Below, piece after piece: positions 33,220 to 42,632 of a stretch of 64,000 bases of DNA. The translations under genes and the position numbers were made by a program. How positions within the stretch are numbered: position 1 is the first letter of the stretch; every line of letters begins with the position of its first letter. The notes beneath the pieces are model-generated. The model saw only the letters and a list, made by a program, of their open reading frames with translations. It did no database searches and was not told the origin of the DNA. This DNA is from Clostridia bacterium (GTDB taxonomy: Bacteria > Bacillota > Clostridia > Christensenellales > Aristaeellaceae): the NCBI GenBank assembly GCA_017429265.1, contig JAFRPG010000030.1:42532-106531 (forward strand). Reading direction: 5' to 3'.

Positions 33220-36200
33220 TCACACCCCCTTCAGGAAGGTCAGATACTCGTCGGAGATCACGGCCCGGAATTTCGGCAGCCAGTCCGCGAAGTCGCGCAG
33301 GATCTCCGCGGCTCTCCGCGATCCCGTGGCCCGCTCGTGCATCTGCAGCAGCCGCCGCAGCTCGCCGGCCTGTCCTTCGGAGACCGGATACAGCTTCACA
33401 TGGCCCGGGTTCAGGCGCTCCGCCAGGCTTCCGTCCTCGTCGAGCACCCAGGCGATGCCGCCGGACATGCCCGCGGCAAAGTTATCGCCGACGCTGCCCA
33501 GCACGGCCACGCGGCCGCCGGTCATGTATTCGCAGCCGTGGTCGCCGAGGCCCTCCACGACGGCCCAGGCCCCGGAGTTGCGCACCGCGAACCGCTCCCC
33601 AGCCCGCCCGGCCACGAAGGCATATCCGCCCGTCGCGCCGTACAGGGCCACGTTGCCGATCAGGGTATCGCCCTCCTGCCAGATGCTGTCCGCCGGCGGG
33701 CAGACCGCGACCGTGCCGCCGGAGAGGCCCTTGCCGAGATAGTCGTTTGCCACGCCGTAGAGCGTGATGCTCTGCCCCTCGGGCAGGAAGGCTCCGAAGG
33801 ACTGCCCGCCGCAGCCCCGGGCCTGGATCTGCCGGTCTCCCTTCAGCATCGTGCCGAAGGCCCGGTCCGTGGTCATCAGGTGGACATGGTTCTGGAACAG
33901 GCGCGCGTCGGTGCGCTCGGAGAGGCGGAAGTCGTGCTTCGCCTCCGGGCGGAAGTGCGTGTTCCGCGCAAAGCCGGTCAGGTCGCCGAGGTCCATCGCG
34001 GCGTCGGGCTTCATGCGCAGCAGGTCGCTGCGGCCCACCAGCTCGTTCACCGTGCGGGCGCCCAGCTTCGCCATGATCTCGCGCAGCTGCTCCGCGACGA
34101 AGAGCATGAACCGCTCCACGTACTCCGGCTTGCCGGCAAAGCGGCTGCGGAGCTCCGGATCCTGCGTCGCGATGCCGAAGGGGCACGTGCCGAGGTGGCA
34201 CACGCGCATCATCCGGCAGCCCATTGTGACCAGCGGGGCGGTGGCAAAGCCGAACTCCTCCGCGCCCAGCAACAGGGCCACGGCGACGTCGTGCCCGGTC
34301 ATCAGCTTGCCGTCGGTCTCCAGGGTCACCGTCTGGCGCAGGCGGTTGCGGCAAAGGACCTGATGGGCCTCGGCCAGGCCGATCTCCCAGGGCAGGCCCG
34401 CGTGGTGGACGCTACTCATCGGCGCTGCACCCGTGCCGCCCTCCCCGCCGGAGATCAGGATGCCGCCGGCCCCGGCCTTGGCCACACCGCTGGCGATGGT
34501 GCCCACGCCGGTGGACGAGACCAGCTTCACGGTGATCTTCGCTTCCTCGTTGGCGCACTGCAGGTCGTAGATCAGCTCCGCCAGATCCTCGATGGAGTAG
34601 ATGTCGTGGTGCGGCGGCGGGGAGATCAGGGAGATGCCCGGCGTGGAGCAGCGGGTCTTTGCCACGTCCTCCGTCACCTTGGCCCCGGGCAGGTGTCCGC
34701 CCTCTCCGGGCTTGGCGCCCTGGGCCATCTTGATCTGGATCTCCTTCGCGGAGAGCAGGTATTCCCGCGTCACGCCGAAGCGCCCGGAGGCCACCTGCTT
34801 GATCGCGGAGCAGAGGTCGGTGCCGAAGCGCTCCGGCAGCTCGCCGCCCTCGCCGCTGTTGGAGCGGCCGCCCAGGTGATTCATGGCCTTCGCCAGGCAT
34901 TCGTGGGCCTCCCGGGAGATGGAGCCGTAGCTCATGGCCCCGGTGCGGAAGCGCTTCACGATGGCGGAGGCCGGCTCCACATCTTCCAGCGGAACGGCAC
35001 GGCAGGCCTCAAAGTCGAAGGACAGCATCGAGCGGATCGTCCGCGGGCCCTCGTGCTCCACCCGGGCCGCGTACCGGTCGAACAGCGCCCGGTCGTCCGT
35101 CCGGACAGCCTGCTGCAGAAGGTGGATGGTTTCGGGGGAATACAGGTGCTCCTCCGCGCCCTCGCCGGTGCGCAGGCGATGCACGCCGATGCTGGGCAGG
35201 CCCTTGCGCACCGGATCGGTGAAAGCCGCCGCGTGGTGGAACCGGCTGTCCGCCTCCACCCTGCTCAGGTCCGTGCCGCCCAACACGTGGGGCGTGTTCG
35301 TGAAGTATCTGTCGACAAATGGCCCGTCGAGGCCGACCGTCTCGAAGAGCTGGGCGCTCTGGTAGGCCTGCAGGGTGGAGACGCCCATCTTGGAGGCGAT
35401 CTTCAGCACGCCCGCGGTCAGCGCCCGGTCATAGTCGCGGACGGCGTCCTCCGACGCTTTCGCGATCTGCCCCTCCGCGCACAGGGTGCGGATGCAGGCG
35501 TGAGCCAGGTACGGGTTGACCGCCCGCGCGCCGAAGCCGATCAGCAGGGCCAGCTGGTGCACGTCCCTGGGCTCTCCGCTCTCGAGGATCACGGAGACCG
35601 CGGTCCGCTTCTTGATCCGGATCAGGTGCTGCTCCAGCGCGGACACCGCCAGCAGGGACGGGATCGCGAGATGCTTCCCGTCCACCCCGCGGTCCGAGAG
35701 GATCAGGATGTTGACGCGGTCCGCGCAGGCCCTGTCGCACTCGGCAAAGAACGCGTCCAGCGCGCCGCGGAGCGTCGTGCGCACATCATAGAGCAGGGAC
35801 ACCGTGCGCACCGAAAACGCCGGATGACGGATCGCCCGGATCCGGGCCAGCTCCTCCTCCGTCAGCACCGGGGAGGGCAGCTCGAGCACCGTGCAGTTGT
35901 CCGGTCCGTCCGAGAGCAGGTTGCCGTCGTCGCCGATGTAGATCGAGCAGTCGGTCTTGATCTCCTCGCGCAGGGCGTCGATCGGCGGGTTGGTCACCTG
36001 GGCGAAGCGTTGGCGAAAATAGTCGAAGAGCGAGGGATGCGTCTTCGACAGGGCCGCCAGCGGCTCATCCGCGCCCATCGACACGATCGGTTCGGTCCCG
36101 TTGGCCGCCATGGGCAGGAGGATGTCGTGTCCGTCCTCCCATGTATAATGGAAGGCTTTGCAGAGCCGCTCTTCCTCCGCGCGGTCGGGCGTCCCGACCG

Positions 36201-37539
36201 GATCGGCCGCGGCGGGCAGGTCGCCGAGGGAAACCAGGTGCCGCATCCATTCTGCATAGGGCTGCTTCCCGGCATACGCAGCCTTCAGCTGCGCGCTCTC
36301 CCGGAGTTCCCCGCTGCGCAGGTCGGCTTCCAGCACGTCGCCGCCCGTCAGTTTCCAGCGGCGGAGGATGTGGGCATTCTCCTCAAAGAGCACGCCGGCC
36401 TCCGAGGAGAGGATCAGCCGGTGATCGTCGGTCAGGGCGCAGCGCAGGGGGCGCAGGCCGTTGCGGTCGAGGGAGGCGCAGACGGTGTCGCCGTCGGAAT
36501 AGAGGATCGCCGCCGGCCCGTCCCAGGGCTCCATCATCGTGGCATAGTAGCGGTACAGGTCGCGCCAGGGCGTCTCCCGCTTCGATCCCTGCCAGGGCTC
36601 CGGCAGCAGGACCATCCCCGCCAGGGAGAGCGGGAACCCGTTCATGACGAGGAACTCCAGCGTGTTGTCCAGCATCTGGCTGTCGCTGCCGCCCTCGCGG
36701 ACCACCGGCAGCACACGGCGCATCTCCTCCCCCATGACCGCGGAGCGCATGGTCTCCTCGCGGGCCTTCATGCGGTCGTGGTTGCCGCGGATCGTGTTGA
36801 TCTCCCCGTTGTGCAGCAGCATCCGCTGGGGATGCGCCTTGCTCCAGGAGGGAAAGGTGTTCGTGGAGAAGCGGGAGTGCACCATCGCCATCCGGCTGAC
36901 ATAGCGCACATCCTGCAGATCGTCGTAGAAGGAGCGGAGCTGGCTGACCAGCATCATGCCCTTGTAGACGATCGTCCGGCAGGACAGAGAGCATACATAG
37001 GCATCCGTGTCCTGTTTTTCAAAGACCCGGCGCAGCACATAGAGCCGCCGGTCGAAATCCGTGCCGGCGGAGACCCCGCGGGGCCGCGACAGGAAGCACT
37101 GGCGGATGCGCGGCATGGTGCGCCGTGCGCCCGCTCCGAGCTGGGCCGGGTGGCAGGGCACGCTGCGCCAGCCGAGGACGGTCATGCCCTCGGAGACCGC
37201 CAGCTGCTCAAAGATGCAGCGGGTGTTCTCGGCGCCGACCTCATCCTCCGGCAAAAAGAACATCCCCACGCCGTAGTCGCCGGGGTTGCCCAGGATGATC
37301 CCTTCCTCCTGAGCCCAGGCGGAGAAAAGACTGTGGGGAAGATCGGTCATGATGCCGACGCCGTCGCCGGTGGTGCCCTCCGCGTCGCTGCCCGCGCGGT
37401 GGGCCAGGCGCTCCACGATGGACAGCGCCTGATCCACCGTGCGGTGGGTCGCCTTGCCGGTCAGATCCGCGATGGCGCCCACGCCGCAGCTCTCGTGCTC
37501 CAGTTCCTCATGGTACAGGGGATATAGCCGGTCCCGCAT
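33220..37539 (-). CDS. gltB: Glutamate synthase large subunit
   Basis: A 1439-residue enzyme making two glutamates from glutamine and 2-oxoglutarate. It has the class II amidotransferase domain with the nucleophile Cys in HESCGVGAIADL (a short N-terminal propeptide is expected to be removed), a central domain, the FMN-binding synthase domain (GRSNSGEGGE, AKPGEGGHLPG), the [3Fe-4S] Cys pattern in CRMMRVCHLGTCPFG, and a C-terminal glutamate synthase beta-helix. The ATG at 37539 has GGAGGAG 6 nt upstream. Its start lies inside the end of the ANTAR gene (32-nt overlap), so translation is probably coupled. Confidence 0.95.
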   Translation of the reverse strand: MRDRLYPLYHEELEHESCGVGAIADLTGKATHRTVDQALSIVERLAHRAGSDAEGTTGDGVGIMTDLPHSLFSAWAQEEGIILGNPGDYGVGMFFLPEDEVGAENTRCIFEQLAVSEGMTVLGWRSVPCHPAQLGAGARRTMPRIRQCFLSRPRGVSAGTDFDRRLYVLRRVFEKQDTDAYVCSLSCRTIVYKGMMLVSQLRSFYDDLQDVRYVSRMAMVHSRFSTNTFPSWSKAHPQRMLLHNGEINTIRGNHDRMKAREETMRSAVMGEEMRRVLPVVREGGSDSQMLDNTLEFLVMNGFPLSLAGMVLLPEPWQGSKRETPWRDLYRYYATMMEPWDGPAAILYSDGDTVCASLDRNGLRPLRCALTDDHRLILSSEAGVLFEENAHILRRWKLTGGDVLEADLRSGELRESAQLKAAYAGKQPYAEWMRHLVSLGDLPAAADPVGTPDRAEEERLCKAFHYTWEDGHDILLPMAANGTEPIVSMGADEPLAALSKTHPSLFDYFRQRFAQVTNPPIDALREEIKTDCSIYIGDDGNLLSDGPDNCTVLELPSPVLTEEELARIRAIRHPAFSVRTVSLLYDVRTTLRGALDAFFAECDRACADRVNILILSDRGVDGKHLAIPSLLAVSALEQHLIRIKKRTAVSVILESGEPRDVHQLALLIGFGARAVNPYLAHACIRTLCAEGQIAKASEDAVRDYDRALTAGVLKIASKMGVSTLQAYQSAQLFETVGLDGPFVDRYFTNTPHVLGGTDLSRVEADSRFHHAAAFTDPVRKGLPSIGVHRLRTGEGAEEHLYSPETIHLLQQAVRTDDRALFDRYAARVEHEGPRTIRSMLSFDFEACRAVPLEDVEPASAIVKRFRTGAMSYGSISREAHECLAKAMNHLGGRSNSGEGGELPERFGTDLCSAIKQVASGRFGVTREYLLSAKEIQIKMAQGAKPGEGGHLPGAKVTEDVAKTRCSTPGISLISPPPHHDIYSIEDLAELIYDLQCANEEAKITVKLVSSTGVGTIASGVAKAGAGGILISGGEGGTGAAPMSSVHHAGLPWEIGLAEAHQVLCRNRLRQTVTLETDGKLMTGHDVAVALLLGAEEFGFATAPLVTMGCRMMRVCHLGTCPFGIATQDPELRSRFAGKPEYVERFMLFVAEQLREIMAKLGARTVNELVGRSDLLRMKPDAAMDLGDLTGFARNTHFRPEAKHDFRLSERTDARLFQNHVHLMTTDRAFGTMLKGDRQIQARGCGGQSFGAFLPEGQSITLYGVANDYLGKGLSGGTVAVCPPADSIWQEGDTLIGNVALYGATGGYAFVAGRAGERFAVRNSGAWAVVEGLGDHGCEYMTGGRVAVLGSVGDNFAAGMSGGIAWVLDEDGSLAERLNPGHVKLYPVSEGQAGELRRLLQMHERATGSRRAAEILRDFADWLPKFRAVISDEYLTFLKGV

Positions 37540-38071
37540 CGTCGTCTCCTCCATCTCCCTTGATGATCTGCGCGGCGCAGTCGGCCATCCGCAGGCCGTG
37601 GTTCATGGCGAACTGCTGCAGCATCCGGTGCGCCTGGGGTTCCGTCAGGCCGTCCCGCCGCATCAGCAGGCGCTTGGCCTCCTCCACCGCGCGGCGCTCG
37701 TCGGAGGCGCGTTTCGGCAGTCGCATCTGGTGCAGCTGGGTCAGCATCTCCACCGCGCCGAGCACGGCCTGCTGGGAGGTGGGCAGCGTCAGGCGGAAGA
37801 TCCCGGGCTCCTCACAGGCCTCCAGCACCGGCGGCTTTGCGATGAGGAGGATCTGCACCTGCTCCCCGTAGTCCCAGAAGAGTTCATCCGCGCTGCAGTC
37901 CGTCATCTGCCCGGCGAGGATCAGTACTCCGTCGTCGCAGTCGTTGAGCACGCGCCGCAGTTCCGACGCGCTGCTGCAAAGACGGTACACCGGATAGCCG
38001 GAGGAGGACAGCAGCCGGGCCAGCTGCGTTCGGCTCTGCTCCGAACTTCCCGCGATCATGATCCGTGCCAC
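37508..38071 (-). CDS. ANTAR-domain regulator with degenerate receiver
   Basis: A 188-residue protein with a GTG start and GGAGG 8 nt upstream. The N-terminal 120 residues look like a response-regulator receiver (ARIMIAGSSEQSRTQLARLL) but the strand that should carry the phospho-acceptor reads GVLILAGQMTD without the expected Asp. The C-terminal 60 residues match ANTAR, an RNA-binding antiterminator domain (EEAKRLLMRRDGLTEPQAHRMLQQFAM). ANTAR proteins such as NasT and AmiR bind leader RNA and prevent termination in nitrogen genes. Position between glnA and gltB fits such a role. Confidence 0.85.
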   Translation of the reverse strand: MARIMIAGSSEQSRTQLARLLSSSGYPVYRLCSSASELRRVLNDCDDGVLILAGQMTDCSADELFWDYGEQVQILLIAKPPVLEACEEPGIFRLTLPTSQQAVLGAVEMLTQLHQMRLPKRASDERRAVEEAKRLLMRRDGLTEPQAHRMLQQFAMNHGLRMADCAAQIIKGDGGDDDAGPAISPVP

Positions 38072-38114
38072 TGTCCTCACCTCCCCGGTATGATCCTTTG
38101 CCCAAACATGTCCC

Positions 38115-38171
38115 GTGCCTGCGGGCGCGGCCAAAAGGCTTTCCGATCGCCCTTTGGAAACCTTCGGGCAC
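38115..38171 (-). repeat. Palindromic element, copy 3, just downstream of glnA
   Basis: Read leftward: outer stem GTGCC/GGCAC, inner stem CCAAAGGGC / GCCTTTTGG (one mismatch), loop GATCGGAAA, then CGCCCGCAGGC. It lies about 12 nt beyond the glnA stop and upstream of the ANTAR gene, inside their presumed common transcript. Confidence 0.7.
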
Positions 38172-38183
38172 CCGTTTGGTCTG

Positions 38184-39515
38184 TCAGTACATCACGATAT
38201 ACCGATCGATCTCCCACTTGCTGACATGGGTGCGGTAGGCGTCCCACTCCTTCTGCTTGCCCTCGACGTACTGGCTCAGCACGTGTTCGCCCAGGGCGGC
38301 GCAGATGACCTCGTCCTGCTTCAGGCATTCCACAGCCTCGATCAGGGTGCCGGGCAGGGACTGGATGCCCTTGCTCTCGCGGGTCGCGGCGTCCATGGCG
38401 AAGATGTTCTCGGTGATCTCGTCCGGCGGGGTCAGGCCCTTCTCGATGCCGTCCAGGCCGGCCGCCAGGCAGACCGCCATGTTCAGATAGGGGTTGCAGC
38501 TCGGGTCGGGGCAGCGCAGCTCCACGCGCGTGCCCATGCCGCGGGCCGCCGGGATGCGGATCAGAGCCGAGCGGTTGCTAGCACTCCAGGCCAGGTAGCA
38601 GGGGGCCTCATAGCCCGGGACCAGACGCTTGTAGCTGTTCACCAGCGGGTTGGTGACCGCCGCCATGCCGCGGATGTGGGCCAGGATGCCGGCGATGAAG
38701 CTGTAGGCCTCCTTGCTCAGGCCGCGCTTGTCCGACGGATCGGCGAAGACGTTCTTCCCGTCCTTGAACAGGCTCATGTTGGTGTGCATGCCGCTGCCGT
38801 TGATGCCGAAGACCGGCTTGGGCATGAAGGTCGCGTGCAGGCCGTTCTTCTGGGCCAGGGTCTTGACCGCCAGCTTGAAGGTCATGATGTTGTCGGCGGA
38901 GACCAGAGCGTCGGCATACTTGAAGTCGATCTCGTGCTGACCCGCGGCAACCTCGTGGTGGCTGGCCTCGATCTCAAAGCCCATCTGCTCCAGGCTCATG
39001 CAGATCTCGCGGCGGGTGCTCTCGCCGTGATCCAGCGGGCCCAGGTCGAAGTAGCCGGCCTCGTCGGAGGTCGCGGTGGTCGGATGGCCCTGCTCGTCGG
39101 TTTGGAAGAGGAAGAACTCCATCTCGGGGCCGACGTTGAAGGAGTAGCCCAGCTCCGCCGCGTGGGCCAGGACCTTCTTCAGCACACCGCGGGGATCGCC
39201 GGCGAAGGGGGACCCGTCCGGGTTGTGCACGTCGCAGATCAGGCGGGCAACCTTCCCGTGCTGGGGCCGCCAGGGCAGGATGGCGAAGGTGTCCAGATCC
39301 GGCCAGAGGTACTGGTCGCTCTCGTTGATGCGCACAAAACCCTCGATGGAGCTGCCGTCGATCATGATCTGGTTGTTCACGGCCTTCTCGATCTGGCTGG
39401 CCGTGATGGCCACGTTCTTCAGCTGGCCGAAGATATCGGTGAACTGCATGCGGATAAACTCGACGTCGCCCTCGCGAACCAGGCGGATGATGTCTTCCTT
39501 CGTGTACTTGCTCAT
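38184..39515 (-). CDS. glnA: Glutamine synthetase type I
   Basis: A 443-residue GSI, the short (alpha) form of Bacillota. Landmarks: [10 protein letters not shown] near the start, the substrate loop DGSSIEGF, the metal ligands in [21 protein letters not shown] active site ([11 protein letters not shown]), and [25 protein letters not shown]. It incorporates ammonium into glutamine. It leads the glnA-ANTAR-gltB-gltD cluster, which together forms the GS-GOGAT cycle. A consensus promoter and a terminator-like hairpin precede it; AGGAGG is in front of the ATG. Confidence 0.97.
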   Translation of the reverse strand: MSKYTKEDIIRLVREGDVEFIRMQFTDIFGQLKNVAITASQIEKAVNNQIMIDGSSIEGFVRINESDQYLWPDLDTFAILPWRPQHGKVARLICDVHNPDGSPFAGDPRGVLKKVLAHAAELGYSFNVGPEMEFFLFQTDEQGHPTTATSDEAGYFDLGPLDHGESTRREICMSLEQMGFEIEASHHEVAAGQHEIDFKYADALVSADNIMTFKLAVKTLAQKNGLHATFMPKPVFGINGSGMHTNMSLFKDGKNVFADPSDKRGLSKEAYSFIAGILAHIRGMAAVTNPLVNSYKRLVPGYEAPCYLAWSASNRSALIRIPAARGMGTRVELRCPDPSCNPYLNMAVCLAAGLDGIEKGLTPPDEITENIFAMDAATRESKGIQSLPGTLIEAVECLKQDEVICAALGEHVLSQYVEGKQKEWDAYRTHVSKWEIDRYIVMY

Positions 39516-39530
39516 GGCGAATCCTCCTTA

Positions 39531-39579
39531 CAAAATCGAAAAAGGCAAGCGGTGTCATCGGACATGACTCCCTTGCCTT
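39531..39579 (-). promoter_or_regulatory. Terminator-like hairpin in the glnA leader
   Basis: AAGGCAAG pairs perfectly with CTTGCCTT, with an upper GTCAT/ATGAC stem and a GTCCG loop, followed by TTTCGATTTTG and then the Shine-Dalgarno. It begins about 4 nt after the predicted transcription start, so nearly the whole leader is this hairpin. Confidence 0.65.
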
Positions 39580-39589
39580 GTCTGCGGGG

Positions 39590-39618
39590 ATATTAGCACA
39601 GGTGGGAAAAGCTGTCAA
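39590..39618 (-). promoter_or_regulatory. glnA promoter
   Basis: TTGACA, a 17-nt spacer and TAATAT, leftward. A further TACAAT and TTGACG lie upstream (39.63-39.71 kb) but no second well-spaced pair. Confidence 0.8.
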
Positions 39619-39722
39619 GGGGGTTGACGCAGATCGATTGTATTCCTGCTGTTTTTCGGGAGTCCGTTCAAAAACCTTCCTCAATATGAATTTTCTTCTT
39701 CGTCAAAATGCAATTTTGCCTC

Positions 39723-39751
39723 TTGACAGAAAAACCCAACGGTGCTAAGAT
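39723..39751 (+). promoter_or_regulatory. asnB promoter
   Basis: TTGACA, a 17-nt spacer and TAAGAT, rightward, with a predicted start near 39758 at the beginning of the T-box leader. Confidence 0.78.
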
Positions 39752-39757
39752 GCACCC

Positions 39758-40042
39758 AATTTCATAGGTCAAAGCGTTGCGGAAGCAAAGTACCCCGGCA
39801 AGGCGGCATCCCAGAGAGCGGGCGACGGTGCGAGTCCCGTATGAGCCGCCGGGCGAAGAACCCTTCCAAGCCCAAACCCAAAGGCTCCGGCCGAGTAGGG
39901 GCGGCGGGCACGGCGGCCCGTTATCCTCGCCAGGGCTTGACAGAGCCCGGAAAGAGAAGCAAATCAGGTGGCACCACGGAGCGGCGGCCTTCGTCCTGAA
40001 ATCAGAAGACGATTGCCGACCGATGAACGGAGGTGCCCTTTT
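39758..40042 (+). promoter_or_regulatory. T-box leader, probably tRNA-Asn specific
   Basis: Stem I landmarks: AGTA at 39789-39792, the distal AGAGAG...GGTGCGAG pattern from 39813, and a specifier loop with GAAGAACC, where AAC (39859-39861) would read tRNA-Asn. GGGCT/AGCCC forms a later stem. The T-box itself is CAGG-TGGCACC-ACGG (39965-39979), closing an antiterminator as CAGG/CCTG and ACG/CGT (39992-39998). There is no clear terminator T-run; instead GGCACC (39970-39975) can pair with GGTGCC (40032-40037), which overlaps the asnB Shine-Dalgarno. Confidence 0.88.
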
Positions 40043-41623
40043 ATGTGTTCCATCTACGGCGTGACCAGCAAATCGATCCCTGTTGCGAAGCTGAAGGAAG
40101 GCTTCGACCGCACGATCTCCCGCGGCCCTGACATGAGCCGGTTCGAGGAGATCCCCTGCGGATATCTCGGCTTCCACCGTCTGGCCATCATGGGCCTGGA
40201 CGAGCGCGGCATGCAGCCCTTCCACCTGGACGAGGACGTTCTGGTCTGCAACGGCGAGCTCTACGGCTTCCGCCCGCTGCGGGACCGGCTGATGAGCAAG
40301 TACGAACTGCTGAGCCAGTCCGACTGCGAGATCCTCCTGCCCCTGTACCACGAGTACGGCGTGGAGATGTTCAAGACCCTGGATGCCGAGTTCGCCCTGA
40401 TCCTCTGGGACGGGGAGAAGAAGAAGCTCATCGCCGCCCGGGACCCCATCGGCATCCGGCCCCTCTATTACGGGCGCCTCCCGGACGGGGAATGGGCCTT
40501 TGCCAGCGAGCCCAAAAACCTGATGGGCCTGTGCGGGACCATCCTCCCCTTCCCGCCCGGCCACTACTGGATGGACGGCCAGTTTGTCCGATACGCCGAT
40601 CCGGCCTATGTGGGCTACTTCACCATGAAGACCGAGGAGGAGGTCTGCCCGAAGCTCCGCCGCCTGCTGATGGACGGCGTGCAGAAGCGCCTGGACGCCG
40701 ACACGCCGGTCGGTTTCCTGCTCTCCGGCGGTCTGGATTCCTCCCTCGTGTGCGCCATCGCGCAGAAGATGCTGGACAAGCCCATCCGCACCTTCGCCAT
40801 CGGCATGGACGTCGACGCCATCGACCTGAAGTACGCGCGCATGGTCGCCGACTATATCGGCAGCGACCACACGGAGGTCATCATCTCCGAGAAGGACGTG
40901 CTGGACGCCCTGCCCACCGTGGTGGAACTGCTCGGCACCTGGGACATCACAACGATCCGCGCGTCGATCGGCATGTATCTGGTCTGCAAATGGATCCACG
41001 AGCACACGGACATCCGCGTCCTGCTGACCGGTGAGATTTCCGACGAGCTCTTCGGCTACAAGTACACCGACTTCGCGCCCAACGCCGCAGCCTTCCAGGA
41101 GGAGGCCGAGAAGCGCATCCGGGAACTGCACGTGTACGATGTCCTCCGCGCCGACCGCTGCATCTCCGTCAACAGTCTGGAGGCCCGGGTGCCCTTCGGC
41201 GACCTGAAGTTCGTCCGCTACGCGATGAGCATCGACCCGGAGCTGAAGATGAACACGCACAACATGGGCAAGTACCTGATCCGCAAGGCCTTCGCGGACG
41301 ATCACATCCTCCCCGACGAGATCCTCTGGCGGCAGAAAGCGGCCTTCTCCGACGCCGTGGGCCACTCCATGGTCAACGACCTCAAAGCCCTCGCGGAAAA
41401 AACGTACACCGACAAGGAATTGACGGAAAAGGCGTCGAAATACGACTACCGTCCGCCCTTCACCAAGGAGAGCCTGCTCTACCGGGAGCTGTTCGAGTCC
41501 TTCTACCCCGGCCAGGCGCGGATGATCCCGGACTACTGGATGCCCAACAAAACCTGGCCCGGCTGCGACGTGGACGACCCCTCGGCCCGTGTGCTGAGCA
41601 ACTACGGGGCCAGCGGGGAGTAA
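40043..41623 (+). CDS. asnB: Asparagine synthase, glutamine-hydrolysing
   Basis: A 526-residue enzyme. Cys2 (MCSIYG) is the amidotransferase nucleophile; the glutaminase domain has SRGPDMSRF and CNGELYGFRPL. The synthetase domain has the PP-loop LLSGGLDSSLVCA near 233 and LLTGEISDELFGYKY. It makes asparagine from aspartate, ATP and glutamine. The ATG at 40043 has GGAGG 8-9 nt upstream; upstream in-frame codons lie within the T-box. The T-box specificity agrees with its product. Confidence 0.95.
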   Translation: MCSIYGVTSKSIPVAKLKEGFDRTISRGPDMSRFEEIPCGYLGFHRLAIMGLDERGMQPFHLDEDVLVCNGELYGFRPLRDRLMSKYELLSQSDCEILLPLYHEYGVEMFKTLDAEFALILWDGEKKKLIAARDPIGIRPLYYGRLPDGEWAFASEPKNLMGLCGTILPFPPGHYWMDGQFVRYADPAYVGYFTMKTEEEVCPKLRRLLMDGVQKRLDADTPVGFLLSGGLDSSLVCAIAQKMLDKPIRTFAIGMDVDAIDLKYARMVADYIGSDHTEVIISEKDVLDALPTVVELLGTWDITTIRASIGMYLVCKWIHEHTDIRVLLTGEISDELFGYKYTDFAPNAAAFQEEAEKRIRELHVYDVLRADRCISVNSLEARVPFGDLKFVRYAMSIDPELKMNTHNMGKYLIRKAFADDHILPDEILWRQKAAFSDAVGHSMVNDLKALAEKTYTDKELTEKASKYDYRPPFTKESLLYRELFESFYPGQARMIPDYWMPNKTWPGCDVDDPSARVLSNYGASGE

Positions 41624-41636
41624 GAGAGGAACACCG

Positions 41637-42029
41637 ATGCGATACAGGATCCTGGAAGGTGCGGAAAATATGCGCCTGGAAGATATCGTCCGGTTGCTCC
41701 GGACGACCTACTGGGCCGCTCAGCGCACGGTCGAGAAGATCGAGACCTCCCTTCGCGGCTCGGTCTGCTACGGCGTGTGGCTGGAGGAGGAAGAAAAGCT
41801 GGTCGGCTTCGCCCGGGTGATCACCGACTTTGCCACCACCTATTACCTGTGCGACGTGGTGATCGACGAAGCGTATCGCGGCCGGGGACTGGGCACGGCC
41901 CTGCTCGGGCACATCGAGTCCCGGCCGGAGTTCGCCGGGCTCCGCGGCCTGCTGCTCACCCGGGACGCCCACGGGCTGTACGCGAAATTCGGCTTCAGGC
42001 CGGTGGACGGCAGGGCCATGTGGAAATGA
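41637..42029 (+). CDS. GNAT family N-acetyltransferase
   Basis: A 130-residue single-domain acetyltransferase with the acetyl-CoA loop VVIDEAYRGRGLGTALLGHI (R/QxxGxG/A as RGRGLG) and the C-terminal YAKFGFRPV strand. Its substrate is unknown; the small size and C-terminal motif fit small-molecule or protein N-terminal acetyltransferases. It starts 14 nt after asnB with AGAGAGG upstream and its TGA overlaps an ATG of the next frame. Confidence 0.88.
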   Translation: MRYRILEGAENMRLEDIVRLLRTTYWAAQRTVEKIETSLRGSVCYGVWLEEEEKLVGFARVITDFATTYYLCDVVIDEAYRGRGLGTALLGHIESRPEFAGLRGLLLTRDAHGLYAKFGFRPVDGRAMWK

Positions 42030-42073
42030 ACGGAACGCTTGCGGAAGCCTTTGAAGCGCAGAAAGGAAACCCG

Positions 42074-42598
42074 ATGAGGGTCGAGACGGACAGACTGATC
42101 ATCACCGAATTCACCCCGGACATGGCGCGCGTCCTCCACGAGAACTCACTCGATGAGGACAACCGGCGCTTCGTCCCCGACGAAGTCTTCGAGACGGTCG
42201 AGGAAGCGCGGGAGACCATCGCCTTCCTGATGACGAAGTACGGCGGGACCGAGGGTCCCCTGGTCTGCCCCGTGCTCACGAAAGCGGACGGCGAGAACAT
42301 CGGCTACGTGCAGCTGGTCCCGCTGGACGGCGGGGGCTGGGAGATCGGCTACCACATCGCGAAGCCGTACACCGGCCGCGGATACGCCACGGAGGCGGTC
42401 CGGGCCTTCCTGCCTCCCGCGGCGGAAGCGGTCGGCGCCGACGCCGTGCAGGGGATCTGTGTCCGGGAGAACGAGGCTTCGCGGCGTGTTCTCCTCAAAT
42501 GCGGCTTCGATCCTGTGTCCGAGGGGATCGGCGACTGGCAGGGCGAGCGCCGCGAGGTGTTCCGCGCCGTCTGGCACGCGCCGCGGAAGGACGCCTAA
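42074..42598 (+). CDS. GNAT family N-acetyltransferase (RimJ/RimL type)
   Basis: A 174-residue protein beginning METDRL-like (MRVETDRLIITEFTPDMARVL), with EIGYHIAKPYTGRGYATEAVRAFL as the acetyl-CoA motif and NEASRRVLLKCGF near the end, typical of Acetyltransf_3. AAAGGA lies before the ATG at 42074. An ATG at 42026 that overlaps the previous stop (ATGA) would add 16 residues and is the alternative start. Substrate unknown. Confidence 0.86.
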   Translation: MRVETDRLIITEFTPDMARVLHENSLDEDNRRFVPDEVFETVEEARETIAFLMTKYGGTEGPLVCPVLTKADGENIGYVQLVPLDGGGWEIGYHIAKPYTGRGYATEAVRAFLPPAAEAVGADAVQGICVRENEASRRVLLKCGFDPVSEGIGDWQGERREVFRAVWHAPRKDA

Positions 42599-42632
42599 GC
42601 GCCGGTCTTGTTGGGAGGAAGGAGAGCGGAAG

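Noticed and set aside
32770..37527. A 1585-codon rightward open frame
   Set aside because: It lies exactly antisense to gltB and part of gltD, has His/Gly/Arg-rich low-complexity translation and no ribosome binding site; long antisense frames are expected in GC-rich coding DNA.
39968..40042. Longer N-terminus for asnB
   Set aside because: The added codons lie in the T-box, and Cys2 must follow the initiator Met directly to serve as the amidotransferase nucleophile.
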